From Rohdeia sp041398665 (GTDB lineage Bacteria > Planctomycetota > UBA1135 > GCA-002686595), in contig JAWKUH010000017.1 of NCBI GenBank assembly GCA_041398665.1, positions 56,076-120,075 of the forward strand: DNA of 64,000 bases, given 5' to 3'. The notes beneath the pieces are model-generated. The model was given only the letters and a program-made list of their open reading frames with translations. It made no database searches and was not told where the DNA came from. The translations under genes and the position numbers were made by a program. This document shows, piece after piece, positions 18,017 through 26,055 of this stretch; the first letter of the stretch is position 1; each line of letters starts with the position of its first letter.

Positions 18017-19090
18017 TCAGCGCGACAGCACGCGGATCTCGCCGGAGTACCCCACGACGACGAGTTCGGGACCGGGTCGATCGGGGAGCACGTCGCCGCC
18101 GACGAGGTGGTGGAAGGCGCTGTCGGCGGTCGCGAGGTCGACGGAGGCGAAGCCCGTCCCGGAGCGACGGACGAGCACGATCCGGCCGTCGTAGCCCGCC
18201 GTCGCCGCCTCGACGCCGGGGTGCGCCGCGTCGAGGTCGCCGAGGAACGCGCCGCGCAGCTTGGCCTCGGAGCGGTACGCGACCTCGGAGACGCCGTCCG
18301 CGCGCAGCCAGAGCAGCGCGCCGTCGTCGCAGGCCACGAGCAGGTCGTCCCCGGACGACGCGGGTCGCGCGAAGCCGGCCGGCCCGCTCGCGAGGACCTC
18401 GGTGTCGAAGTCGCCGCCGTCGTCGCGGCGGACGCGGACGAGCTTCCCGTCGGCGCACGCGACGACGGCGTCGTCGCCCTGGAGGCACGCGCCCTTGCCG
18501 GGTCCGTCGAGCTCGGCGACCTCGCGGTGCTCGAACGAGAGGTCGTCGTCGACGAGGAAGAGGTGGACCGTGCGATCGAATCCCGCGCTGATCCCCTCGA
18601 GTCCGGGGTGGCTCGGGACGAAGTCGCCGACGACGGCCGCGTGCTGCAGGGCGCTCGGTCGCAGGAGCTCGACGGCGACGAAGCCGCGCCCGCGTTCGCG
18701 CGCGGCCATCCAGGCGGCGCCCGGTCCGCCGGAGTCCTCGTCCCCCTCCGCCATGCCGACCGCGAGGATCTCGTCGCCGGGATGGTCCGGGAGCAGGTCC
18801 CCGCAGGCCACCTGGATCAGTTCGCCCGGAGCCTGGAAGGCGATCTCGTTGCGCCAGCGGCCGCGCTCGTTCCTCACGACGAAGACGCGCCCGTCGACCG
18901 CCACGGCGACGATCTCGAGTCCGGGCAGCTCGGGGTAGACGTCCCCGAGCGCGACGCCGCCGAGCTTGGTCCGCGCGTCGAGCACGACCGTCACGTCGGT
19001 CGGCGTGTCGCGCTCGACGATCGGCGAGGTCTCCTTGCAGGCGACGAGGAGGAGGAGCGGGGCGAGGGTCGCGATCCGGTGGGCGTGCAT
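18017..19090 (-). CDS. Lipoprotein with five internal beta-propeller-like repeats
   Basis: A 357-residue lipoprotein (lipobox LLVAC, Cys18). At least five repeats share GDxxPxxPGxE followed by a beta strand and often DGRxxxV: GDVYPELPGLEIVAV, GDLLPDHPGDEILAV, GDFVPSHPGLEGISA, GDLDAAHPGVEAATA and GDVLPDRPGPELVVV. Spacing is about 50-70 residues, with blades between them such as LVACDDGALLWL. It looks like a propeller related to FG-GAP proteins but lacks their DxDGDG calcium loop, so I cannot assign a known family. It lies upstream of the large lipoprotein on the same strand, 113 bp apart. Function unknown. Confidence 0.75.
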   Translation of the reverse strand: MHAHRIATLAPLLLLVACKETSPIVERDTPTDVTVVLDARTKLGGVALGDVYPELPGLEIVAVAVDGRVFVVRNERGRWRNEIAFQAPGELIQVACGDLLPDHPGDEILAVGMAEGDEDSGGPGAAWMAARERGRGFVAVELLRPSALQHAAVVGDFVPSHPGLEGISAGFDRTVHLFLVDDDLSFEHREVAELDGPGKGACLQGDDAVVACADGKLVRVRRDDGGDFDTEVLASGPAGFARPASSGDDLLVACDDGALLWLRADGVSEVAYRSEAKLRGAFLGDLDAAHPGVEAATAGYDGRIVLVRRSGTGFASVDLATADSAFHHLVGGDVLPDRPGPELVVVGYSGEIRVLSR

Positions 19091-19214
19091 GTGGTCGGAG
19101 CGGTCGGGGTGCGAGCGTCGGTGGACGAAGGGAACGACGGTCCTGGGCGGCCGCGCCGCGGTTCGCTAACGTGCTGCCGCGTTTCGCGGACACCGCCGCG
19201 CAGGGAGCACCGGA

Positions 19215-21449
19215 TTGAGCACGAACCGCGTCGCCGTCGTCGAGTCGCGCATCGACGAGTATCTCCGGAGCGCCGCACCCGCGGCCCGACGACTCGCGCC
19301 GGAGGAGCGCCTGCGGGACGGACGCGGGCCGACGGCGCGCGAGGCCGTGGAGCTGTTCGAGGACCAGGTGCTCTCGCGCACGCTCGACGTCGCCGCTCGC
19401 GACCTCAAGCGCGACGGGCGGAGCTTCTACACGATCTCGAGCGCCGGGCACGAGCAGAACGGCGTCGTCGGCACGCTGCTGCGCACGACCGATCCCTGCT
19501 TCCTGCACTACCGCTCCGGCGCGTTCATGATGTCGCGCCTGCGCAAGCAGGGCGGCTCGACGCCGGCGTTCGACACGCTGCTCAGCCTGTGCGCCTCGAA
19601 GGAGGACCCGGTCAGCGGCGGCCGGCACAAGGTCTGGGGCTCGGACGAGCTGTGGGTCCCGCCGCAGACCTCGACGATCGCGAGCCACCTGCCCAAGGCG
19701 CTCGGTACGGCGTTCGCCTTCCCGCGCGCCAAACGCATCGGCTTCGACACCGGACTGCCGCGCGACGCGATCGTGTGCTGCAGCTTCGGCGACGCGTCGG
19801 CCAACCACGCGACTGCGCTCGCGGGCATCAACTCCGCGCGCTACTCGTTCCGCAAGGGCAACCCGACGCCCGTGCTGTTCGTCTGCGAGGACAATCGCAT
19901 CGGCATCTCGGTCGAGACGCCGCGCACGTGGATCCGCGACCACTTCGCGCACCTCGAGCACCTGCGCTACGTCGAGGCCGAGGGCGACCTCGTCGACGTG
20001 TGGGAGGCGACGGCGCGCGCGGTCCGCGCGTGCCGCGACGCGCGCACGCCGGTGTTCCTGCACCTGCACACCGTGCGCCTGTGGGGGCACGCGGGCTCCG
20101 ACGTCGAGACGACGTACCACACGCTCGCGGAGATCGAGGCGATCGAGGCGCAGGACCCGATCCTCGCGAACGCGAAGTTGCTCGTGGAGAGCGGAGCGGC
20201 GACGCCGGACGAGCTCGCCGCGCTCGTCGCCGACACGCGCGAGCGCGTCGCCGCCGCGGCGCTCGAGGCCGCCGAGCGGCCCAAGCTCGCCTCGCGCGAG
20301 GAGATCGTCGCGCCGCTCGCCCCCTACCGCGAGGACGCCTGCCGCGCCGTCGCGCGCACGTCGCGCGCGAGCGCGGAGAAACGCGCCGAGATCTTCGGGG
20401 ACAAGCTGCCCGAGGAGCGAACGTCGCCGACGCAGCGCACGCTCGCGGCGCACGTCAACGCGGCGCTGCACGACGTGCTCGCCGCACACCCCCACGCGAT
20501 CGCGTTCGGCGAGGACGTCGGCAAGAAGGGCGGCGTCTACGGCGTGACGAAGGGTCTGCAGGCGACGTTCGGGCCGTCGCGCGTCTTCGACACACTGCTC
20601 GACGAGACGTCGATCCTCGGTGTCGCGCAGGGCGCGGCGCACCTCGGGCTGCTGCCGATCCCCGAGATCCAGTACCTCGCGTACCTGCACAACGCGATCG
20701 ACCAGATCCGCGGCGAAGCGTGTTCGTTGGCCTTCTTCTCGAAGGGCTCGTACACGAACCCGATGGTCGTGCGGATCGCCGGGCTCGCCTACCAGAAGGG
20801 CTTCGGCGGACACTTCCACAACGACAACTCGATCGGAGCGCTGCGCGAGATCCCCGGGCTCGCGATCGCCGTCCCGTCGCGCGGCGACGACGCCGTCAAG
20901 CTGCTGCGCGGCGCGGTGGCGATGGCCGAGGCCGACGGCCGCGTGGTCGTCTTCCTCGAGCCGATCGCGCTCTACCACGAACGCGACCTCTTCGAGGACG
21001 GCGACGGACTGTGGCTCGCGGACCACCCGCCCGTCGGCGAGGTGCTCCTGCCCGGCGAGGTCGGCGTCCACCACGGCGAGGCGCGCGACCTGTTGATCGT
21101 CTCCTACGCGAACGGGCTGCGACTCTCGCTGCGCGCCGCGAAGCGCCTGCGCGAGCAGCACGGCGTCGCGGCGCGCGTCGTCGACGTGCGTTGGCTCGCG
21201 CCGCTCCCGCACGAGGCGCTCCTCGCGCACGCGAGGGAGTGCGGGGCCGTGCTCGTCGTCGACGAGTGCCGCGCGACCGGAGCGGGCATCGCCGACGCCG
21301 TCGTCGCCGCGCTCGCCGAGTCCGGGTACGGCGGTCGGTTGGGTTCGGTGCGGGCGGCGGACACGTACGTCCCGCTCGGCCCGGCGACCGACCACGTCCT
21401 CGTCACCGAGGACCAGATCGTCGACGCGGCGCGGAGGGTCGCCCGATGA
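19215..21449 (+). CDS. 2-oxoacid (branched-chain type) dehydrogenase E1, fused alpha and beta subunits
   Basis: A 744-residue thiamin-diphosphate enzyme that decarboxylates a 2-oxoacid and passes the acyl group to an E2 lipoyl carrier. The alpha part (about 1-390) has the ThDP motif GDASANHATALAGINSA with downstream EDN; the beta part begins near TLAAHVNAALHDVLAAHP and shows FGEDVGKKGGVYGVTKGL, LDETSILGVAQGAA and VVVFLEPIALYHERDLF. The fused order resembles branched-chain E1 proteins of several bacteria. The start is TTG 19215 with GGGAG about 8 nt upstream, and a possible -10 TAACGT lies at 19167-19172. Its stop overlaps the next ATG. No E2 or E3 gene is in the window, so it must work with parts encoded elsewhere. 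Confidence 0.9.
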   Translation: MSTNRVAVVESRIDEYLRSAAPAARRLAPEERLRDGRGPTAREAVELFEDQVLSRTLDVAARDLKRDGRSFYTISSAGHEQNGVVGTLLRTTDPCFLHYRSGAFMMSRLRKQGGSTPAFDTLLSLCASKEDPVSGGRHKVWGSDELWVPPQTSTIASHLPKALGTAFAFPRAKRIGFDTGLPRDAIVCCSFGDASANHATALAGINSARYSFRKGNPTPVLFVCEDNRIGISVETPRTWIRDHFAHLEHLRYVEAEGDLVDVWEATARAVRACRDARTPVFLHLHTVRLWGHAGSDVETTYHTLAEIEAIEAQDPILANAKLLVESGAATPDELAALVADTRERVAAAALEAAERPKLASREEIVAPLAPYREDACRAVARTSRASAEKRAEIFGDKLPEERTSPTQRTLAAHVNAALHDVLAAHPHAIAFGEDVGKKGGVYGVTKGLQATFGPSRVFDTLLDETSILGVAQGAAHLGLLPIPEIQYLAYLHNAIDQIRGEACSLAFFSKGSYTNPMVVRIAGLAYQKGFGGHFHNDNSIGALREIPGLAIAVPSRGDDAVKLLRGAVAMAEADGRVVVFLEPIALYHERDLFEDGDGLWLADHPPVGEVLLPGEVGVHHGEARDLLIVSYANGLRLSLRAAKRLREQHGVAARVVDVRWLAPLPHEALLAHARECGAVLVVDECRATGAGIADAVVAALAESGYGGRLGSVRAADTYVPLGPATDHVLVTEDQIVDAARRVAR

Positions 21450-22438
21450 CGCGCCTCGCGATCGTGTGTCCGGGCCGCGGCTCGTACGTCGAGGCCGCGA
21501 TGGGCACGCTCCCGGCGGAGCATCCCTGGGTGCGCGAGGCCGAGGAGCTGCGCGCCGAGCTCGGGCTGACGTCCCTGCTCGGACTCGACCGCGCGGAGCG
21601 CTTCCGCGCCGCCGAGCACCTGCGCCCCGCCAACGTGTCGCCGCTGATCTACCTGATCTCGATGCTCGACGCGGCGGAGGCCGCGGAGCGCGGGAGGACG
21701 GTCGCGGTCGCCGGCAACTCGATGGGTTGGTACACGGCGCTCGCGGTCGGCGGCGCGCTGTCGTTCCGCGACGGTCTGCGACTCGTGCAGGAGATGTCGC
21801 TCCTGCAGGAGCAGCTCGCGGGAGGAGGTCAGCTCCTCTACCCGCTCGTCGACGAGGAGTGGCGGATCGACGGGGAGCGCGTCGCGCGCGTCGAGTCGGC
21901 GCTCGCGTCGTCCGGCGGTCGCGCGCAGCACTCGATCCACCTCGGCAGCCACGCCGTGCTCGCGGGCGACGACGCCGGCATCCGCCACCTGCTCGACGCG
22001 CTGCCGCCCGTCGACCAGGGCCGCGTGCGCTACCCGCTGCGGCTCGTGCAGCACGGCCCCTACCACACGCGCTTCGTCGAATCGGTGAGCGCGCGCGCGC
22101 GCGAGCGCCTCGCCGACCTCGAGTTCGCGCGCCCGCGCACGACGCTGATCGACGGCAAGGGTCGCCGACACACCCCGTGGTCCGCCGACGTGCGCGTGCT
22201 CCGCGACTACACCTTCGGCGCCCAGGTGACCGAGCCCTACGACCTCGCCTCGTCGCTCCGCGTTCTCCTGCGCGAGTACGCGCCCGACCGGATCGTCCTG
22301 CCCGGACCGGGCAACACGCTGGGCGGCGTCGTCGGGAGCGCCGTCGTCCGCGAGCGCTGGCGCGGCGTCGACGGCAAGTCCGCCTTCGTGCGGATGCAAG
22401 CGGGCGATTCGCCGCTGGTCGACTCCATGCGCCGCTGA
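21446..22438 (+). CDS. ACP S-malonyltransferase-like acyltransferase (FabD family)
   Basis: A 330-residue alpha/beta-hydrolase-like acyltransferase. The nucleophile motif is GNSMGW (Ser92), where FabD proteins have GHSxGE, and the catalytic histidine is probably in LVQHGPYHTRFV. The ending GPGNTLGGVVGS resembles the substrate-loop region of malonyl/acyl transferases. ATG 21446 overlaps the E1 stop (ATGA), so the two are translationally coupled. Together they suggest production and loading of a branched or short acyl group for fatty acid or polyketide synthesis (inference). The change of GHS to GNS and of the following Glu to Trp makes it atypical; substrate unknown. Confidence 0.75.
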   Translation: MTRLAIVCPGRGSYVEAAMGTLPAEHPWVREAEELRAELGLTSLLGLDRAERFRAAEHLRPANVSPLIYLISMLDAAEAAERGRTVAVAGNSMGWYTALAVGGALSFRDGLRLVQEMSLLQEQLAGGGQLLYPLVDEEWRIDGERVARVESALASSGGRAQHSIHLGSHAVLAGDDAGIRHLLDALPPVDQGRVRYPLRLVQHGPYHTRFVESVSARARERLADLEFARPRTTLIDGKGRRHTPWSADVRVLRDYTFGAQVTEPYDLASSLRVLLREYAPDRIVLPGPGNTLGGVVGSAVVRERWRGVDGKSAFVRMQAGDSPLVDSMRR

Positions 22439-22546
22439 GTCGGGGGTCGACTCGGCGTCCCGGATCGAGACCTCCGCTCCCAACGCCGAGGCACGCTCCG
22501 GCGGCGCCGGCCGGACCGAGATCCGTCCCGGCGGCCCGCAGCGGTC

Positions 22547-22684
22547 TACAATTCGGGGCCGGCCAGCTTCCGAGGCCCCCCGAGGGACAACGGGGAGGCT
22601 TTCCAGGGAACCGGGGCGCCGGCCGTCCAATCCAAGGGGTCGCGGGCACGTCCCCGCCGAACCCCGACTCCTCGTCACATCGCG
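22547..22684 (+). promoter_or_regulatory. Promoter -10 and candidate structured 5' leader of the secreted protease
   Basis: TACAAT at 22547-22552 is the best -10 box in the window. The predicted transcript then has a leader of about 125 nt. Its first part can close by a perfect 7-bp stem, GGCCGGC (22557-22563) with GCCGGCC (22618-22624), enclosing CCCCG (22578-22582) with CGGGG (22591-22595) around an 8-nt loop. I could not match it to a known riboswitch class. Confidence 0.45.
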
Positions 22685-24706
22685 ATGAATGGAACCACCC
22701 TGGCCGGGGCGCTGACGAGCGTCCTGCTTCTCGCGCCGTTGGCCTCGGCGCAGACGTCGAACGACCGTTCGACCGCCCTCTTCCCCTTCGTCCCCGGCGA
22801 GCCGGACCACCTGACGATCTCCCAGGAGTACCTGGGTTGGCTCGACGGACGCGACCACCTGGTCATGGTCGAGAACCAGGTCCCGGGCGCTCCGGACGCG
22901 ACCTTCCTGCTCGATCGCGTCCGACTCGTGGACGACCAGGGCGGTCTGCTGCGCGTCGACGGCGAGGTCGTCGGTCCGATCGCGGACTTCCGCTCGGCCG
23001 ACCTCCAGTGCTGGAAGGGCCGCGTCGACGGTCAGCTCGCGAGCGACGTCTTCCTCACGTTCTCGTCCGCCGGCACCTGGGGCTGGGTCCGCTTCGAGGA
23101 CGGCCGCACGGTCCACCTCCAGTGCGGTCCCCACCCCGAGTTCGGTTGGGAGAGGACGCAGGCGCGGTGGATCGAGGACGCCGCGCTGCGCCGTCCGGGG
23201 TTCGAGAGCCGCTTCCTCTGCGGGACGGCCAAGCCGACGGCCGCGGACTTCTCCCCCGAGGAGTACCGCCCGCGCGACACCGGCAACGGATCGCAGCGCG
23301 ACGAACACGACCACACCGGTGACGGCGCGGTCGGCGGTGCCGGCGGCGGCGCGACCGTCCCCTTCGCGCCCGCGGCGCAGTGGACGGAGTACACGGCGGA
23401 GGCGGTCATCGAGACCGACTACGCGTACTACCAGGAGTTCAACAACCAGACGGTCGCGACCAACTACGCGACGCAGCTCGTCTCCGCGTGCAGCGCGCGC
23501 TACGAGGAGCAGATCGGCTGCCTCTGGGACCTCGCGAGCCTCTCGATCCACACGTCGAACGGCTCCGACCCCTACAGCGGCACGAACCCTGACGCGCTCC
23601 TCAACGAGATCGACAACTTCTGGGACGGTCCGAGCGGTCTGCACAACCTCGGCGACTTCGGCCTCGTGCTCTCCGGGCACAACGGCGGCGGCGTCGCCTT
23701 CCTGAACGTGCTGTGCAGCAACACGAAGGCCGTCGGCTCGTGCTGCTCGATCAACGGGAACGCCAACTTCCCGGTCAACGGCCAGAGCAGTGCGAACTGG
23801 GACTTCGTCGTCACGACGCACGAGGCCGGGCACATCTTCAACGCGCTCCACACGCACGACTTCTGCCCGCCGCTCGACCACTGCGACACCAACTGCGACG
23901 GTTTCACGAACTGTCCGGTCGGCACGATCATGAGCTACTGCCACACCTGCTCGTTCCAGGGTGTGCAGCACATCACGCCGTTCTTCCACCAGTCGAACAT
24001 CAACCGGATGCGGTCGAAGGTCGAGAACGTCAACTGCCTCGACATCTACGTCCCGCCGCCGTCCCAACCGATCATCACGTCGGTGAGCCCGACGACGATC
24101 CCGGCGCTGACCCTCGACAACTGGCCGGTCATCACGGTCACCGGCCAGAACTTCTCGAGCGTGACCGCGGTGCAGATCGACGGCGTGGCGCTCTCGGGCT
24201 TCCCGCCGCAGTACACGGTGGTGAACGACTCGACGATCACGATCAAGTCGTTCCCGTTCTCCAAGCTCGGCCCGATCTTCATCCGGATCCAGAACCCTTC
24301 GGGCCTCGCGAGCACCTCGATCGACGTGACCCCGGTCACGGCCCCGCTCATCGACATGGTGCCGTCGGACCCGGCCTTCTGGGTCCAGGCCACGGGTCTC
24401 AAGTGCTACTACGCCTGCGACCCGAACACCTGGCTGTACCTCATCGCGTCGCCCTCGAACGTGCCGACGGTCATCCCGGGCATCGTCACGCTCGACATCG
24501 GCAACAACCTCCTCGCGGCGGCGCTCCTCGGCTTCTTCGCGATCGATCCGGTGAAGGGCTGGGGCGTCTTCTCGACCCCCGTCCCGAGCAACACGCACTT
24601 CGCGACGGGCACCATCCTGCGCATGCAGGCCGTGGTGTACCCCGTGCTCGCGCCGTCGGTCCCGTTCGACGTGACGAACGTACAGAACATCACCGTGGTC
24701 TTCTGA
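22685..24706 (+). CDS. Secreted reprolysin-type zinc protease with IPT/TIG domain
   Basis: A 673-residue secreted protein with a signal peptide (MNGTTLAGALTSVLLLAPLASA). A propeptide-like region (to about 230) ends in a Gly-rich stretch. The catalytic domain contains the metzincin motif HEAGHIFNALH (His379, Glu380, His383, His389) and a Met-turn TIMSY, as in M12B reprolysin/ADAM-like proteases, with many cysteines probably in disulphides (CSNTKAVGSCC, CPPLDHCDTNC). An IPT/TIG immunoglobulin-like domain follows (about 455-560, starting PIITSVSPTTI), then a C-terminal beta domain. It is preceded by a good -10 and a structured leader, and followed by a hairpin terminator, so it is probably monocistronic. 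Likely role: extracellular protein degradation. Confidence 0.9.
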   Translation: MNGTTLAGALTSVLLLAPLASAQTSNDRSTALFPFVPGEPDHLTISQEYLGWLDGRDHLVMVENQVPGAPDATFLLDRVRLVDDQGGLLRVDGEVVGPIADFRSADLQCWKGRVDGQLASDVFLTFSSAGTWGWVRFEDGRTVHLQCGPHPEFGWERTQARWIEDAALRRPGFESRFLCGTAKPTAADFSPEEYRPRDTGNGSQRDEHDHTGDGAVGGAGGGATVPFAPAAQWTEYTAEAVIETDYAYYQEFNNQTVATNYATQLVSACSARYEEQIGCLWDLASLSIHTSNGSDPYSGTNPDALLNEIDNFWDGPSGLHNLGDFGLVLSGHNGGGVAFLNVLCSNTKAVGSCCSINGNANFPVNGQSSANWDFVVTTHEAGHIFNALHTHDFCPPLDHCDTNCDGFTNCPVGTIMSYCHTCSFQGVQHITPFFHQSNINRMRSKVENVNCLDIYVPPPSQPIITSVSPTTIPALTLDNWPVITVTGQNFSSVTAVQIDGVALSGFPPQYTVVNDSTITIKSFPFSKLGPIFIRIQNPSGLASTSIDVTPVTAPLIDMVPSDPAFWVQATGLKCYYACDPNTWLYLIASPSNVPTVIPGIVTLDIGNNLLAAALLGFFAIDPVKGWGVFSTPVPSNTHFATGTILRMQAVVYPVLAPSVPFDVTNVQNITVVF

Positions 24707-24789
24707 GGAACGGCGCGGCGACGGCGCGGCCTCCGACCCGGAGGGCGCACGTCGGCCCGATCGTTCGCCCCTCGCGGGGCGAGCCATGC

Positions 24790-24819
24790 AGCGGGGCGGT
24801 CCGAAGGGGCCGCCCCGCT
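24790..24819 (+). terminator. Hairpin terminator after the secreted protease
   Basis: A 10-bp GC stem (AGCGGGGCGG 24790-24799 with CCGCCCCGCT 24810-24819) and a 10-nt loop, 83 bp past the stop. No T tract follows. Confidence 0.55.
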
Positions 24820-24833
24820 CGCGTTCTCGGGCG

Positions 24834-24878
24834 GATCCTGCGCGTCGTGCGTCGCCGAGGATGCGCCGACGCAGGATC
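24834..24878 (-). terminator. Possible terminator downstream of cdd
   Basis: A 9-bp stem GATCCTGCG (24834-24842) with CGCAGGATC (24870-24878) lies 65 bp past the cytidine deaminase stop on the minus strand. The loop is long (27 nt), so this is tentative. Confidence 0.35.
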
Positions 24879-24943
24879 TCCGTCGCGGAGTTCGGATCGC
24901 GGGCCGACCGATCACCTCGACGCGTGCGGACGCGCTCCGGTCG

Positions 24944-25423
24944 TCAGTACGAGAGACCCTCGAACGCCGAAGGAAGGAGGTCGCGCACGCTCCATGCGCG
25001 CACGCTCCCGCCCCCGAACGCGACGACCCAGGCCTCGGGCGCGAGCTCGAGCAGGACCTGTCGACACGCTCCGCACGGCGGGATGGCTCCCGCGCTCGAC
25101 GTCAGCACGACGAGATCGATCGGACCGAGCCCGACCGCACGAGCCGAGGCGAGCGCCGTGCGCTCCGCGCACACCGTCAACCCGTAGCTCGCGTTCTCGA
25201 CGTTGCAGCCGACGACGACGCGCCCCGCGCGGTCCACGACGGCGGCTCCCACGCGCAGCTTCGAGTACGGAGCGTGCGCGCGTTCGGCCACCGCTCCGGC
25301 CGCGCGCGCGAGCGGCTCGAGCGACGCGACGTCGAGCTGCTCGCGTCGCTCGAGCCGAGCGCGGATCGCGGCGACCCGAGTCGGGTCCACCATCGTCGGG
25401 TCGGCGTGCTCGGGATCGGACAT
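24944..25423 (-). CDS. cdd: Cytidine deaminase
   Basis: A 159-residue enzyme converting cytidine or deoxycytidine to uridine in pyrimidine salvage. The zinc site is clear: NVENASYGLTVCAERTA (Cys and catalytic Glu) and PCGACRQVLLEL (two Cys), after the substrate strand YSKLRVGAAV. It is a homotetrameric-type Cdd; the C-terminus ends LLPSAFEGLSY, as usual for the family. The first ATG (25423) gives about 25 residues more than most Cdd proteins; ATG ten codons later (MVDPTR) is an alternative. The gene lies 32 bp downstream of the DUF669-like gene and is probably cotranscribed. Confidence 0.95.
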   Translation of the reverse strand: MSDPEHADPTMVDPTRVAAIRARLERREQLDVASLEPLARAAGAVAERAHAPYSKLRVGAAVVDRAGRVVVGCNVENASYGLTVCAERTALASARAVGLGPIDLVVLTSSAGAIPPCGACRQVLLELAPEAWVVAFGGGSVRAWSVRDLLPSAFEGLSY

Positions 25424-25455
25424 GCGCGGATCGTCCCAAGCGCGCCGTCGCGAGG

Positions 25456-25869
25456 TCAACCCGACACGAGTTCCGTGGGGTCCTCCGCGTAGCCGAGGAA
25501 CGGAACGCGCAGCCGGAGGCTGCGCACCCCCGTGCCCGGGTCGAAGCGCTCCTCCGCGCGGACCTCGACCCAGGCGGTCCGGCCGACGAGCTCGCCGGAC
25601 TCGACGGAGAGGCGTCCCCCCGTGTCGAAGCCGAGCTTGGCGAGCACGAACTTCGCCCGCCGCAACCCGCGCTCTCCCCAGCTCACGCCGTCCCACGCCG
25701 CCGTGCGACCCGCGTAGGGCCCCTCGACGACTTCGAGTCGCATGCCCCACCGGGCGTCGCCGTCGCGCGTCCACCCCTCGCGCACCTCCGCGACGCGACA
25801 GTGGTAGACGCCTTCCGGAATGCTCACGAAGTCCGCGGGGTCGTCCACCGCACTGAAGTCGATCTCCAC
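25456..25869 (-). CDS. DUF669-like protein (possible single-stranded-DNA-binding fold)
   Basis: A 137-residue soluble protein. EIDFSAVDDPADFVSIPEG at the start, EVVEGPYAGRTAAWDGVSW in the middle and LGFDTGGRL...ELVGRTAWVEV further on match the layout of DUF669, a family common in phages and tied to ssDNA binding or recombination. GTG 25869 was chosen because GGAGGG lies 7 nt upstream; the frame is open to 25950 but that extension is Arg-rich and lacks a ribosome site. It precedes cdd. There is no other phage-like gene nearby, so it is a chromosomal member and its role is unknown. Confidence 0.6.
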   Translation of the reverse strand: MEIDFSAVDDPADFVSIPEGVYHCRVAEVREGWTRDGDARWGMRLEVVEGPYAGRTAAWDGVSWGERGLRRAKFVLAKLGFDTGGRLSVESGELVGRTAWVEVRAEERFDPGTGVRSLRLRVPFLGYAEDPTELVSG

Positions 25870-26055
25870 GTCATCACCCTCCGTCGTCGACGGTCGTCGT
25901 CTCGGTCCGGCGCGGAGCGACGGCTCCCGCCGGGTCGCGGCGTCACGCACCTCCGGCGTTCGCGCTCGACAGGAGAAGGACCGACGTGCACGCGAACGGT
26001 TGCATCTCGAGCGCGACTTGTTCGCGTCGTGACGCGCAAGTCCCGATCCGACGGC

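Noticed and set aside
22555..22640. HDV-like ribozyme or c-di-GMP riboswitch in the protease leader
   Set aside because: The closing stem recalls HDV P1, but the strand spacing and catalytic core are absent; the conserved c-di-GMP aptamer bases are also missing.
15309..22649. A 2446-residue open frame on the minus strand
   Set aside because: Only the part from 17903 is real (lipoprotein signal). The rest is antisense to the E1 and FabD-like genes and open because stops are rare at this GC.
25456..25869. Prophage remnant because of the DUF669-like gene
   Set aside because: No other phage-type gene, no attachment repeats, and composition equals the neighbours.
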